From Paracoccus saliphilus (GTDB lineage: Bacteria; Pseudomonadota; Alphaproteobacteria; Rhodobacterales; Rhodobacteraceae): 64,000 bases of DNA. Each line of letters starts with the position of its first letter. The stretch's first letter is position 1. Under the pieces are notes generated by a model. It saw only the letters and a program-made list of their open reading frames with translations. It was not told the DNA's origin and ran no database searches. The translations under genes and the position numbers were made by a program. Positions 54,385 through 62,956 of the stretch are shown one piece after another. The stretch spans positions 62,001-126,000 of the forward strand of contig QKYL01000146.1 of the NCBI GenBank assembly GCA_003255745.1. Reading direction: 5' to 3'.

Positions 54385-55167
54385 ATGGAGCTTAATCACA
54401 CGATCATCGGCCCGGATCAGGGCCTGCCCATTCTTCTGGTCCACGGCCTTTACGGTCAGGGCCGCAACCTGGGTGCACAGGCCCGGCGGCTTGCCGAAAC
54501 CCGGCCGGTCGCCACGGTCGACCTGCGCAATCATGGCGACAGCCCCCATGACGCGGATGCCAGCTATCCGGCCCTTGCCGCCGATCTGGAGCAGGTGATC
54601 CGGGACCTGGGCGGACGGGTGGACCTGGTCGGCCATTCCATGGGCGGCAAGGCTGCGATGGTGCTTGCGCTGACCCATCCGGCGCTGGTGCGGCGATTGG
54701 GGATAATGGACATCGCGCCCGTGGCCTATGACCATGACCAGACCCGTTATGTCGACGCAATGGCAGGGTTGGACCTGCAGGGCATCACTCGGCGCAGCCA
54801 AGCCGACCGGCAGATGGCGGCGCAGGTGGACGATCCGCGCATCCGCGCCTTTCTGCTGCAGAACCTGGACCTGAAGGCCGATCCGCCGTCATGGAAGCTA
54901 AACCTGCCCGCGCTGCGCGCCGCAATGCCGCAGATCGTGGGCTGGCCCGAGGGGCTGCCAGCGGGCAACTTTCAGGGCAAGGTCATGGCGCTGCGCGGCG
55001 AACTGTCCGATTACGTGACCGCCGAGGGCGAAGGCGCGCTGCGCCACTATTTTCCGCAGGCCAAGGTGGTAACCCTGAAGGGCACCGGCCACTGGCTGCA
55101 TGCCGAGGAGCCCGAGGCCGTCGCCGAAACGCTGGCGGCGTTCCTGGGTGATGGCCAGGGCGACTAG
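54385..55167 (+). CDS. Alpha/beta fold hydrolase (YbfF-type esterase)
   Basis: A 260-residue hydrolase of the YbfF/acyl-ester family. The oxyanion region LLVHGLYGQGRNLG, the nucleophile elbow GHSMGGKAA with Ser85, and a late catalytic His in KGTGHWLHAEEPE are all present. It is cytoplasmic. Family members hydrolyse short acyl esters or acyl-CoA in vitro; the natural substrate is unknown. Its stop shares CTAG with the stop of the opposite small lipoprotein gene. Confidence 0.88.
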   Translation: MELNHTIIGPDQGLPILLVHGLYGQGRNLGAQARRLAETRPVATVDLRNHGDSPHDADASYPALAADLEQVIRDLGGRVDLVGHSMGGKAAMVLALTHPALVRRLGIMDIAPVAYDHDQTRYVDAMAGLDLQGITRRSQADRQMAAQVDDPRIRAFLLQNLDLKADPPSWKLNLPALRAAMPQIVGWPEGLPAGNFQGKVMALRGELSDYVTAEGEGALRHYFPQAKVVTLKGTGHWLHAEEPEAVAETLAAFLGDGQGD

Positions 55168-55490
55168 CCCGGCTGCGGCGGGTCGGGGCAGCGCAGGTCG
55201 GCCCGCACAACGGCGGAACCCGGTCCGCCCTCGCTTCGCAGGCTGTTTGGGATGATTGTGCAGCCGGTGACCTGCCTGATGGCGCGCAACATCCGCCCAG
55301 GCACCTGCCCCCGTTCCGCGCGGGTGGCATAGCTGAGGCGGATCACCTGCACCTCGGTGTCGGCGCGAAAGACGGCAAAGCGCATGCCGTCCACGGTCAC
55401 GTCGCGGCGCACGGCGCCCAGCATGTCGCGCGAGGGAGAGGCGCAGCCCATCAGCAGCGCGACGATAAGGAAGGAGGTCATGCGTCCCAT
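55164..55490 (-). CDS. Small predicted lipoprotein
   Basis: A 108-residue protein. The N-terminus MGRMTSFLIVALLMGC is a lipoprotein signal with lipobox LLMGC, so the mature protein would begin at Cys16. The remainder has the pattern of a small beta-rich domain with VTVDGMRFAVFRADTEVQVIR and two later cysteines that could pair. No family recognised. Either Met1 or Met4 may be the start. Confidence 0.7.
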   Translation of the reverse strand: MGRMTSFLIVALLMGCASPSRDMLGAVRRDVTVDGMRFAVFRADTEVQVIRLSYATRAERGQVPGRMLRAIRQVTGCTIIPNSLRSEGGPGSAVVRADLRCPDPPQPG

Positions 55491-55525
55491 GACCCCATCC
55501 TGCGCCCCGAGTCCTGAAGAAAGGG

Positions 55526-55888
55526 TTAACCGGCCTGCTGTTCCTCCAGCCGGTCTGCCAGCGATTCGGCGCGCGCGGCCAGTTCGGCCATCGCCTCCTT
55601 CAGATCGGCGGGAATAACGGGCACCTCCACGCGGGGCGGGTTCTGCTGAAGCCGGGCAACGTGGCGCTCGGCCCGTTCCGCCCGCTCCTCCAGCGTGGCA
55701 AAGCGGTCGGCCAGCATCAGACCCGCCAGCAGCAGCAGCCGCGCCTCGGGCACCCGGCCCGCCTGCTCCAGGATCTGCCGGGCCTCACCGTCCAGGATCT
55801 GGGCCGCGCGCTGCAGCAGGCGCTCCTCGCCATCCGCGGCGCCGACGCGGTAGTCCTTGTGCCCGATGGTGAATTCGACCTCGGCCAT
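55526..55888 (-). CDS. zapA: Cell division protein ZapA
   Basis: A 120-residue protein. The N-terminal domain (VEFTIGHKDYRVGAADGEERLLQRAAQ) has the ZapA fold, and the rest is a long coiled coil (LEERAERAERHVARLQQ onwards). It bundles FtsZ filaments at midcell. GGAGGG lies before the ATG, and the gene starts one base after the stop of the upstream coiled-coil gene, so both are one unit. Confidence 0.87.
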   Translation of the reverse strand: MAEVEFTIGHKDYRVGAADGEERLLQRAAQILDGEARQILEQAGRVPEARLLLLAGLMLADRFATLEERAERAERHVARLQQNPPRVEVPVIPADLKEAMAELAARAESLADRLEEQQAG

Positions 55889-55889
55889 T

Positions 55890-56480
55890 TCAGAACCCTC
55901 CGCTGCGTGTCTGCTGTCCGCCGTCGTCGCCCTCGGGCAGTCCGCTCGCGTCGCCGCCGATCTCGGCGGGAACCTCGGCCGGCTCTGGATCGGACACAGG
56001 CTGTTCCGCCAGCGGTGCATCCTCGGCCAGAAGCCGCTCCAGTTCAGCCATGATTTCACTCATCTGCGCCATCTCGGCGGCGCGGGCGGCACGCAGGGCC
56101 TGGATCTCGGCCTCCAGCGCGTCGCGCACCTCGTCCACGCCGACACCACCGGTGGCCTGCGCCTCGATCAGGTTGCGATTCGCGGCAACAAGATCCTCAT
56201 TTGCGGCGGCCAGGCGGGCAGCCTGTTCCGACGCCGCCTCGATCCGCGCCTGCAGATCGGCCAGGTCCGCCCCCTGCTCGGGCCGCGCCGCGTCCTGGCG
56301 GGCCATGTCCAGATCGCGGCTGAGGCGGGCATTCTGCGCCTCAGCCTCCTGCAACTGCAGCGTCAGCGCCTCGATCTGCCGCGGGTCAGCGGCGGCGGGA
56401 CGCGGGGTGGCATCCAGCAGCAGGTCCAGGCGGTCCAGCGCGGCACTGAGCCGGCGTTCGCTGGCGGTGATATCGCTCAT
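55890..56480 (-). CDS. Coiled-coil protein upstream of zapA, function unknown
   Basis: A 196-residue, highly charged, Ala/Glu-rich protein predicted to be mostly coiled coil from about residue 5 to 155, followed by an acidic Pro/Glu-rich tail. No membrane segment. GGAGGACC precedes the ATG at 56480. Tight pairing with zapA suggests a role in or around the division ring, perhaps as a ZapA/ZapB-like scaffold. This is inference from position and shape only. Confidence 0.7.
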   Translation of the reverse strand: MSDITASERRLSAALDRLDLLLDATPRPAAADPRQIEALTLQLQEAEAQNARLSRDLDMARQDAARPEQGADLADLQARIEAASEQAARLAAANEDLVAANRNLIEAQATGGVGVDEVRDALEAEIQALRAARAAEMAQMSEIMAELERLLAEDAPLAEQPVSDPEPAEVPAEIGGDASGLPEGDDGGQQTRSGGF

Positions 56481-56542
56481 CGGCGTCGGTCCTCCGGTGA
56501 CATTCCTCGGGTTTTCGCACTGCGGCACCCATAAGACAAGAA

Positions 56543-56562
56543 CGGGCGGGACAACCCGCCCG
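56543..56562 (-). terminator. Intrinsic terminator of the BCCT gene
   Basis: CGGGCGGG and CCCGCCCG form a perfect 8-bp stem with a four-base loop. On the minus strand it is followed by TTCTTGTCTTAT. It lies 24 bases beyond the transporter stop. Confidence 0.8.
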
Positions 56563-56585
56563 CCCGGTCGTTCATGGAGGGGCCG

Positions 56586-58358
56586 TCAGGCAAGTTCCCG
56601 CCGCTCGTTGATCAACCCCTTGACCAGCGCATAGCAGGCGCCCAGCAGCACGATGGTGAAGGGGAAGCCGGTCGACACCGCCATCGCCTGCAACGCCGCA
56701 AGACCACCGCCCAGCAGCAGCGCGATCGCCACCAGCCCTTCGACGCTGACCCAGAAGATCCGCTGCGGGACGGGCGCGTTCACCTTGCCACCCGCAGCGA
56801 TCGTGTCGATGACCAGCGAACCCGAATCCGACGAGGTCACGAAGAACACGATCACCAGGATGATGCCGACCAAACTGGTGATGGCCGTCAGCGGCAATTG
56901 GCCCAGCATCTCGAACAGCTTCAGCTCCAGCGGTGCATCGGTAATCCCGGCAAAGCCGCTCAGGGTCAGGTCGATGGCCGTGCCGCCCAGGGCGGTCATC
57001 CACAGGATCGAGATCAGCGACGGCACGATCAGCACCGCGATCAGGAACTGGCGTACCGTGCGCCCGCGCGACACGCGGGCAATGAACATGCCGACAAAGG
57101 GCGACCAGCTGATCCACCAGGCCCAGTAGAAGGCCGTCCAGCCCTGCCGGAAGTTGTCGTCGTCGCGCCCGAAGGGGTTCGACAACGGGATCAGGTCGGT
57201 TGCATAAGCACCCAGGTTGGCGAAGAACCCTGTCAGGATGGTCCAGGTCGGTCCGACCATGATCACGAAGGCCAACAGGATCACGGCCAGGATCATGTTC
57301 AGCTCGGACAGGCGCTTGACGCCCTTCTCGACGCCCAGCACCACCGAAGCGCCCGCCACGATGGTGATCAGCACGATCAGGATCACCTTGGTCAAGCTGG
57401 TGTTTTCAAAACCGAACAGAAAGGCCAGACCCGCCGTCGCCTGCTCGGCCCCCAGGCCAAGCGAGGTCGCCAGGCCGAAGGTCGTGGCCAGCACCGCCAG
57501 GATGTCGATGACATGCCCCGGCCAGCCCCAGATCCGCTCGCCGAAGATGGGGTAAAAGACGGAACGCAGCGTCAGCGGCAGGCCCTTGTTATAGGCGAAC
57601 AGCCCAAGCGCCAGCGCCACAACGGCATAGATGGCCCAAGGGTGCAGGCCCCAGTGGAAGATCGTGGCCGCCATCCCCAGGCGGCGCGCGGCCTCGGGGT
57701 CGCCGACGGCGGCACCAAGCGGCGCCCAGTCGGTGCGAACCCCGTCCTGGATCACCTGACCGCCAAGCGCGGCCTCGAAATGGCCCAAGGGCTCGCTGAC
57801 GCCATAGAACATCAGTCCGATACCCATGCCTGCCGCAAACAGCATCGCGAACCAGCCCGTCAGGCTGAAGTCAGGGCTGGCTTCGGGACCGCCAAGGCGG
57901 ACCGATCCAAGCGGCGATACGATCAGCGCCAGGCACAGCAGCACGAAGATGTTTCCGGCCAGCATGAAGAACCAGTCCAAGTTGCCGGTCAGCGCGTCGC
58001 GCAGAGCCCCAAAGATCGGCTCGAGCTGGGTGGGAAACAGCAAGGTCACCACGGTGAAGGCCACGACGGACAGGGCCGAGACGCCGAACACCGGGTTGTG
58101 CACGTCAAAGGCGAAAGGCGCGTTGCCTTCGATATTGTCCTGACCGATCGTGTAGTCGGTCTCGATGATCTCGGTTGCGCCCTCCGGCACGGGCAGCGGC
58201 TCGACCCCGTTCTCTTCGGGCGGCGGCGGAGGCGGAGGTGCGGGCTTCTTTTCCCTGCGCGGCGGAAAGCGGCCGCTCAACGCATCTTGTTCGCGCAGGG
58301 GATCGCGCGGCGAGGGGGCACCCGGCTTGCCCGGGCCTTTCGGAGGCGTCTGTGACAT
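56586..58358 (-). CDS. BCCT family betaine/carnitine/choline transporter
   Basis: A 590-residue transporter with 12 helices. The Gly-rich helix 3 (GMGIGLMFYGVSEP), HWGLHPWAIYAVVALALG and the Trp-rich helix 8 region (FYWAWWISWSPFVGMFIARV) identify the family; the Met in GMGIGLMFYG, where BetP has Gly-x-Gly-x-Gly, suggests a proton-coupled or sodium-independent member rather than certain Na+ coupling. The first 75 residues are hydrophilic, with a run of nine prolines interrupted only once or not at all, which is longer than usual and could be a regulatory tail. It imports compatible solutes. It has its own terminator. Confidence 0.9.
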   Translation of the reverse strand: MSQTPPKGPGKPGAPSPRDPLREQDALSGRFPPRREKKPAPPPPPPPEENGVEPLPVPEGATEIIETDYTIGQDNIEGNAPFAFDVHNPVFGVSALSVVAFTVVTLLFPTQLEPIFGALRDALTGNLDWFFMLAGNIFVLLCLALIVSPLGSVRLGGPEASPDFSLTGWFAMLFAAGMGIGLMFYGVSEPLGHFEAALGGQVIQDGVRTDWAPLGAAVGDPEAARRLGMAATIFHWGLHPWAIYAVVALALGLFAYNKGLPLTLRSVFYPIFGERIWGWPGHVIDILAVLATTFGLATSLGLGAEQATAGLAFLFGFENTSLTKVILIVLITIVAGASVVLGVEKGVKRLSELNMILAVILLAFVIMVGPTWTILTGFFANLGAYATDLIPLSNPFGRDDDNFRQGWTAFYWAWWISWSPFVGMFIARVSRGRTVRQFLIAVLIVPSLISILWMTALGGTAIDLTLSGFAGITDAPLELKLFEMLGQLPLTAITSLVGIILVIVFFVTSSDSGSLVIDTIAAGGKVNAPVPQRIFWVSVEGLVAIALLLGGGLAALQAMAVSTGFPFTIVLLGACYALVKGLINERRELA

Positions 58359-58574
58359 CTGTCCCTTTCAGGTCTGCTCTTTCGCGGGCTTCAGGTCATG
58401 GAACCCCGACGGCTGCCCGCTATGCGCGACAGGTTTTCACATTATGTTCAAAATGACCACCTTCAGGCGACCTATCTCGCCAAAAGCCGACCTCTGTGCC
58501 GCAGGGTTCTGTCTTGACTTCAGACATGATGCAGATGCAGCATCCGCGCGTTTTGCCAGGCACATGGGGCCCAG

Positions 58575-59231
58575 ATGGGACGAGTCAGTCGCAGTTTCGT
58601 GGTCATCGGGCTGGGCGCCTTCGGCAGCGTGGTGGCGACCGAACTGGCGCGATTCGGCAATCAGGTGCTGGGGGTCGACAAGGATCCGCGCCGCGTGTCC
58701 GCCCTGGCAGACCAGCTGCCCTCGGTGGTGATCCTTGACGCCGCCGACGAAGGGGCGCTGCGCGAGGCGGGCGTGGACCGTTATGACGTGGGTCTGGTTT
58801 CGATCGGCAACGATCTGGAAAGCAACGTGATCGCCGCCATGAACCTGCGGCTGATCGGGGTCGAGACGATCTGGGCCAAGGCGGAAAGCCGCACCCATCA
58901 CCGCATCCTGTCCAAGATCGGTGCCGACCGCGTGATCCTGCCGGGGCTGGAGATGGGGCGTCATGCCGCGCAGATGCTGAACAACCCGGCGGTTCAGGAC
59001 TATGTCAGCCTGGGCAACGGCTATTCGGTGGTGAACCTGATGATCCCGCTGCGCCTGTCGGGGCGGCTGCTGTCGCAGCTGCACATCAGTCCCGCAGTCG
59101 AGGTCCTGGGCATGATGCGCGGCACCGAATACCGCAGCACCCGCGACCACGACCCGGTCCTGCAGACGAACGACCGCCTGCTGCTGCTGGGCAAGCGGGT
59201 GGATCTGACCAGATTCGGCGACCAGCTTTGA
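58575..59231 (+). CDS. Potassium uptake TrkA/KtrA family protein
   Basis: A 218-residue cytoplasmic gating subunit. The N-terminal RCK domain begins VVIGLGAFGSVVATELARFG with the GxGxxG nucleotide-binding loop and VDKDPRRV as the acidic end of strand 2. The C-terminal RCK_C domain includes the final DRLLLLGKRVDL. Single RCK size matches KtrA rather than double-length TrkA. It controls the adjacent channel protein and is coupled to it by a TTGA overlap. Confidence 0.9.
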   Translation: MGRVSRSFVVIGLGAFGSVVATELARFGNQVLGVDKDPRRVSALADQLPSVVILDAADEGALREAGVDRYDVGLVSIGNDLESNVIAAMNLRLIGVETIWAKAESRTHHRILSKIGADRVILPGLEMGRHAAQMLNNPAVQDYVSLGNGYSVVNLMIPLRLSGRLLSQLHISPAVEVLGMMRGTEYRSTRDHDPVLQTNDRLLLLGKRVDLTRFGDQL

Positions 59232-60595
59232 AACGCGTGGCGCGGCGCCGGTCCGGTCTGTCCCGGCGCGCCCTGATGCAATGGCTGGCGCGCACGCCAC
59301 CGCCCGCGGTCCTGGCGACGGGCTACCTGGCGCTGATCGTGCTGGGCGCGCTGCTGCTGATGCTGCCGCCGATGGCGCGCACGCCGGTCACGTTGCTGGA
59401 TGCGCTGTTCACCTCGACCTCGGCGGTGACGGTGACGGGGCTGGGGGTGATCGACACCGAACTGGTCCTGACCTTCTGGGGCCAGCTGGTGGTGGCAGTG
59501 CTGATCCAAATGGGTGGCCTTGGCCTGATGACCTTTGCGGTTCTTGTCTGGTCGGCGCTTGGGCGGCCGCTTGGCATTACCCAAGGCGTCTACCTGCGCG
59601 AGGATCTGAACCAGACGTCCTACATGCAGCTGACCCGCCTGGTGCGGACCATCTTCCGCGTGGTCGTCATCGCGGAACTCGCGGGCGCGATGCTGCTGTG
59701 CCTGTCCTTCATGCCGGCGCATGGTCTGGCCGCCGGATTGTGGCACGCGATCTTTCACTCCATCTCGGCCTTCAACAACGCGGGCTTTTCGACGTTTTCG
59801 CCGGGCCTGACGATCTATGCGACCGATCCGATCGTGAACACGGTGATCCCCGCGCTCTTCATCACCGGCGGGATCGGCTATGTGGTCGTCTCGGACATCT
59901 ACCGCCGCCCCTTCTGGCGGGGCTGGAGCTTGCACACGCGGCTGATGATCATCGGGACGGCGGTCCTGATCGTGCTGGGGGTTGTTTTGACGGCCGTGCT
60001 GGAATGGAACAATCCCCGCACCCTGGGCCAGTACGACAGCACCACGGCGCGGCTGGCGGTGGCGTGGTTTCAGGGCGTCACCACCCGCACGGCCGGGTTC
60101 AACACCACCGACATTTCAGGGCTGCACGATTCGACCTCGCTGTTCTACATGGCGCTGATGATCATCGGCGGCGGTCCGACCTCGACCGCCGGCGGGCTGA
60201 AGGTCACAACGGTGGTCGTCATGGTGCTGGCCACCATCGCCTTTCTGCGCCGCCGGACCGAGATTTGGGCCTTTGGCCGGTCAATCCCGCTTGGCGACGT
60301 GCTCAAGGCGATGGCGCTGATCTCGATCGCCTCGGCGGTGATCTTTACCGCTGTCTTCGTGATGATGATCAGCCACGACGGCGACTTCATCGACATCACC
60401 TTCGAGGTCGCCTCGGCCTTCGGAACCACCGGCCTGACCCGCGGCTACACGACCGAACTGACGGATTTCGGACGCGTCGTCATCATGGTGGTGATGTTCC
60501 TGGGCCGCGTCGGGCCGCTGACCTTGGGCTTTTTCCTGGCCACGCGGATGGTGCCCAGGGTGCGCTATCCGGCGGGTCAGGTCCATCTTGGCTGA
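59228..60595 (+). CDS. TrkH/KtrB family potassium transporter
   Basis: A 455-residue membrane protein with the fourfold M1-P-M2 plan. The four selectivity-filter segments each keep the key glycine: VTVTGLGV, FNNAGFST, TRTAGFNT and FGTTGLTR. It carries K+ (often with Na+) across the inner membrane. It starts with TTG overlapping the trkA stop; a GTG three codons later is an alternative. The order here is regulator gene first, channel gene second. Confidence 0.9.
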   Translation: MKRVARRRSGLSRRALMQWLARTPPPAVLATGYLALIVLGALLLMLPPMARTPVTLLDALFTSTSAVTVTGLGVIDTELVLTFWGQLVVAVLIQMGGLGLMTFAVLVWSALGRPLGITQGVYLREDLNQTSYMQLTRLVRTIFRVVVIAELAGAMLLCLSFMPAHGLAAGLWHAIFHSISAFNNAGFSTFSPGLTIYATDPIVNTVIPALFITGGIGYVVVSDIYRRPFWRGWSLHTRLMIIGTAVLIVLGVVLTAVLEWNNPRTLGQYDSTTARLAVAWFQGVTTRTAGFNTTDISGLHDSTSLFYMALMIIGGGPTSTAGGLKVTTVVVMVLATIAFLRRRTEIWAFGRSIPLGDVLKAMALISIASAVIFTAVFVMMISHDGDFIDITFEVASAFGTTGLTRGYTTELTDFGRVVIMVVMFLGRVGPLTLGFFLATRMVPRVRYPAGQVHLG

Positions 60596-60616
60596 TCCTG
60601 TCGTCCCGCCTATAAG
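60588..60616 (+). promoter_or_regulatory. Candidate sigma-70-type promoter of hisBH
   Basis: TTGGCT (60588-60593) and TATAAG (60611-60616) have 17-base spacing; the -10 matches at five positions. The -35 overlaps the end of the trkH gene. Predicted leader about 18 bases with AGGAAGG. Confidence 0.55.
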
Positions 60617-60640
60617 GCGCCCACACAGGAAGGACCCCTC

Positions 60641-61228
60641 ATGCGCCAGGCGACGATCATCCGCAACACCTCGGAAACCTCGATCGAGGTCACGCTGAAC
60701 CTCGACGGCAGCGGGGTTTATGACAACCAGACGGGCGTGGGCTTCTTTGACCACATGCTGGATCAACTGTCGCGGCATTCGCTGATCGACATGACGATCC
60801 GGGCGCGGGGCGATCTGCATATCGACGACCACCACACGGTCGAGGACACCGGCATCGCCATTGGCCAAGCGCTGGTGCAGGCGCTCGGCGACAAAAAGGG
60901 CATCCGCCGTTACGGCAGCTTCCTGTTGGCCATGGACGATTCACTTGTCCGCACCGCGCTGGACCTGTCTGCCCGTCCCTACCTGGTCTGGAACGTCGAC
61001 TTTCCGTCGGAAAAGATCGGGACCTTCGACACCGAACTGGTGCGCGAATTTTTCCAGGCGCTGTCCACGCATGGCGGCATCACCCTTCATGTGGACCGCA
61101 TCCACGGGCTGAACAGCCACCACATTGCCGAGGCGGCGTTCAAATCCGTCGCCCGCGCGCTGCGCGAGGCGGTCGAGCCCGATCCCCGCATGGCGGGCGT
61201 TCTGCCATCGACCAAAGGGGCGCTGTGA
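60641..61228 (+). CDS. hisB: Imidazoleglycerol-phosphate dehydratase
   Basis: A 195-residue monofunctional HisB of normal length. The metal-binding motifs [27 protein letters not shown] and [13 protein letters not shown] are complete. It converts imidazole glycerol phosphate to imidazole acetol phosphate in histidine synthesis. AGGAAGG precedes the ATG. The stop overlaps hisH (TGATG). Confidence 0.96.
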   Translation: MRQATIIRNTSETSIEVTLNLDGSGVYDNQTGVGFFDHMLDQLSRHSLIDMTIRARGDLHIDDHHTVEDTGIAIGQALVQALGDKKGIRRYGSFLLAMDDSLVRTALDLSARPYLVWNVDFPSEKIGTFDTELVREFFQALSTHGGITLHVDRIHGLNSHHIAEAAFKSVARALREAVEPDPRMAGVLPSTKGAL

Positions 61229-61857
61229 TGCGGGTCGCCTTGGTCGACTATGACAGCGGCAACCTGCATTCCGCGGAAAAAGCCTTTCAGTTGATGGGCC
61301 GCGATGCGGGGGCCGAGGTTGTCGTGACCTCGGACCCCGATGTGGCCGCCCGCGCCGACCGAATCGTGCTGCCGGGCGACGGCGCCTTCCCCGCCTGCCG
61401 CGCCGCCCTGGGCGAGGTTGACGGCATGGCCGAGGCCATCCAGAACGCCGTCCTGACGCGCGGCGTCCCCTTCATGGGCATCTGCGTCGGCATGCAGATG
61501 TTGGCGACCACCGGCCACGAATACCGCCAGACCCCTGGCCTTGACTGGATCGGCGGCGAGATCCAGGCCATTGCCGCCCCCGGTCTCAAGGTGCCGCACA
61601 TGGGCTGGAACGATCTGGTGATCGATAACCCGCACCCCGTGCTGGAGGGGCTCGCCACGGGCGATCACGCCTATTTCGTGCACAGCTGGCAGTTCCAGGT
61701 GGCCGACCCCGCGCATTTGCTGGCCCATGTCGACTATGGCGGCCCCGTCACCGCAGTGGTGGGGCGCGACAACATCATCGGCACCCAGTTTCACCCCGAA
61801 AAGTCCCAAGCCGTCGGCCTGCGCCTGATCGCGAATTTCCTGCGTTGGCGTCCTTAG
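61228..61857 (+). CDS. hisH: Imidazole glycerol phosphate synthase glutaminase subunit
   Basis: A 209-residue class I glutamine amidotransferase. Nucleophile Cys86 is in GICVGMQM, and the catalytic His and Glu are in GTQFHPEKSQ near residue 190. It feeds ammonia to HisF. hisA and hisF, often next in line in related bacteria, are absent here: a terminator-like element and a convergent aminotransferase gene follow. Confidence 0.95.
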   Translation: MRVALVDYDSGNLHSAEKAFQLMGRDAGAEVVVTSDPDVAARADRIVLPGDGAFPACRAALGEVDGMAEAIQNAVLTRGVPFMGICVGMQMLATTGHEYRQTPGLDWIGGEIQAIAAPGLKVPHMGWNDLVIDNPHPVLEGLATGDHAYFVHSWQFQVADPAHLLAHVDYGGPVTAVVGRDNIIGTQFHPEKSQAVGLRLIANFLRWRP

Positions 61858-61865
61858 GTTCTCGG

Positions 61866-61927
61866 TTGCCCAAATACCCTCGGGGGTGAATGGGCCCCAA
61901 GGCCCAGAGGGGGCGCGAGCGCCCCCT
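61866..61927. terminator. Rhodobacterales-type palindromic element and hairpin after hisH
   Basis: The TTGC..AAATACCC..CGGGGGTG core (61866-61888), second copy of the one at 371-395, is followed by a perfect 9-bp hairpin AGGGGGCGC (61908-61916) / GCGCCCCCT (61919-61927). It lies between convergent genes and should end both transcripts. Confidence 0.7.
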
Positions 61928-61931
61928 GCCC

Positions 61932-62843
61932 TCAGCCGGTCACATAGGCGCCGTAAATCGCCTCGACCCGCCGCGTCACAGGGCCGCCCACGCCGCCGCG
62001 CAGCGCCCGCCCGTCAATGCTGGCCACGGGCGTGATCCCGCCCAGCGTGCCGGTCACGAAGGCCTCGTCCGCAGCATAGGTCTGCGCCAGGGTAAAATTT
62101 CCCTCGCGCAGCACGCCGCCCGCCTCGCGCCACAGTCGCATCACCGTCGCCCGGGTGATCCCGTTGAAGCAGCAGGCCCCGTCCGAGGTCCACAGCTCCT
62201 GCCCCCGCACGATGAAGAAATTCGTCGAATTGCAGCTGGCGACAAAGCCCCGGTCGTCCAGCATCAGCGCTTCGTCCGCGCCCATGTCGATTGCTTGGTT
62301 CAGCGCCTGGATGAAATTCAGCCGGCTGTGCGAGTTCAGCCGCAGGTCGAACACGTCCGGCGTCGAACAGCGGATGGCCGAGGTCATCAGCCGCAGCCCC
62401 CGCGCCTTCAGCGCCGTATTGGGCTGCTTCCATTCGGCCAGGATCACCACCGTCGGCCCGCCCCGCACAAAGCGCGGGTCCTGGTTGATCGTCGTCTTGA
62501 CGCCGCGCGTGACCATCAGGCGGATATGCACACCGTCCTCCATCCCGTTGGCGGCCAGCAGCGCGTCGATGGCCGCCCCCAGCTCCGCCCGCGGCATCAG
62601 CTCCAGCCGGATGGAATTGGCGCCCTCATAGAGCCGGTCCAGATGCGCCTCCAGCGACAGAATTCGACCGCGCACCAGCCGCAGCCCCTCCCAGACCCCG
62701 TCCCCCAGCCCAAAGCCTGCGTCAAAGACGGACACCCGCGCCTCGTCCCGCGGCACCAGGTTGCCGTTCACATGAACCAGCACCCGGTCGTTGCGCGGAT
62801 CGGGGGCATAGCTTTGGGCGCTGTCGCGGCTGGCATCATCCAT
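61932..62843 (-). CDS. Class IV aminotransferase homologue lacking the usual PLP lysine
   Basis: A 303-residue protein of the branched-chain/D-amino-acid aminotransferase and aminodeoxychorismate lyase fold. It keeps the fold's marks [19 protein letters not shown], the later [20 protein letters not shown] and [10 protein letters not shown]. Where relatives have the Schiff-base lysine (K-x-L-N), this protein reads S-R-L-N inside [14 protein letters not shown], and no lysine is close. It may be inactive, may use another residue, or may belong to a subfamily with a shifted site. GGAGG gives the start at 62843. Substrate unknown. Confidence 0.8.
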   Translation of the reverse strand: MDDASRDSAQSYAPDPRNDRVLVHVNGNLVPRDEARVSVFDAGFGLGDGVWEGLRLVRGRILSLEAHLDRLYEGANSIRLELMPRAELGAAIDALLAANGMEDGVHIRLMVTRGVKTTINQDPRFVRGGPTVVILAEWKQPNTALKARGLRLMTSAIRCSTPDVFDLRLNSHSRLNFIQALNQAIDMGADEALMLDDRGFVASCNSTNFFIVRGQELWTSDGACCFNGITRATVMRLWREAGGVLREGNFTLAQTYAADEAFVTGTLGGITPVASIDGRALRGGVGGPVTRRVEAIYGAYVTG

Positions 62844-62956
62844 CGGAACCTCCTGCTTCTTTGGGCGGCAGGCAATCATGGGCAGGTTCCGGGGGCAAGC
62901 CGCTCTGGACGCCGGGCGCGCGATCAGGTTTTGTGCCCGAAAGACAGGAGAGGTTG

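Noticed and set aside
56574-58355. A 593-codon open frame on the plus strand
   Set aside because: Antisense to the BCCT transporter; composition dominated by Gln, Arg, Asp and His.
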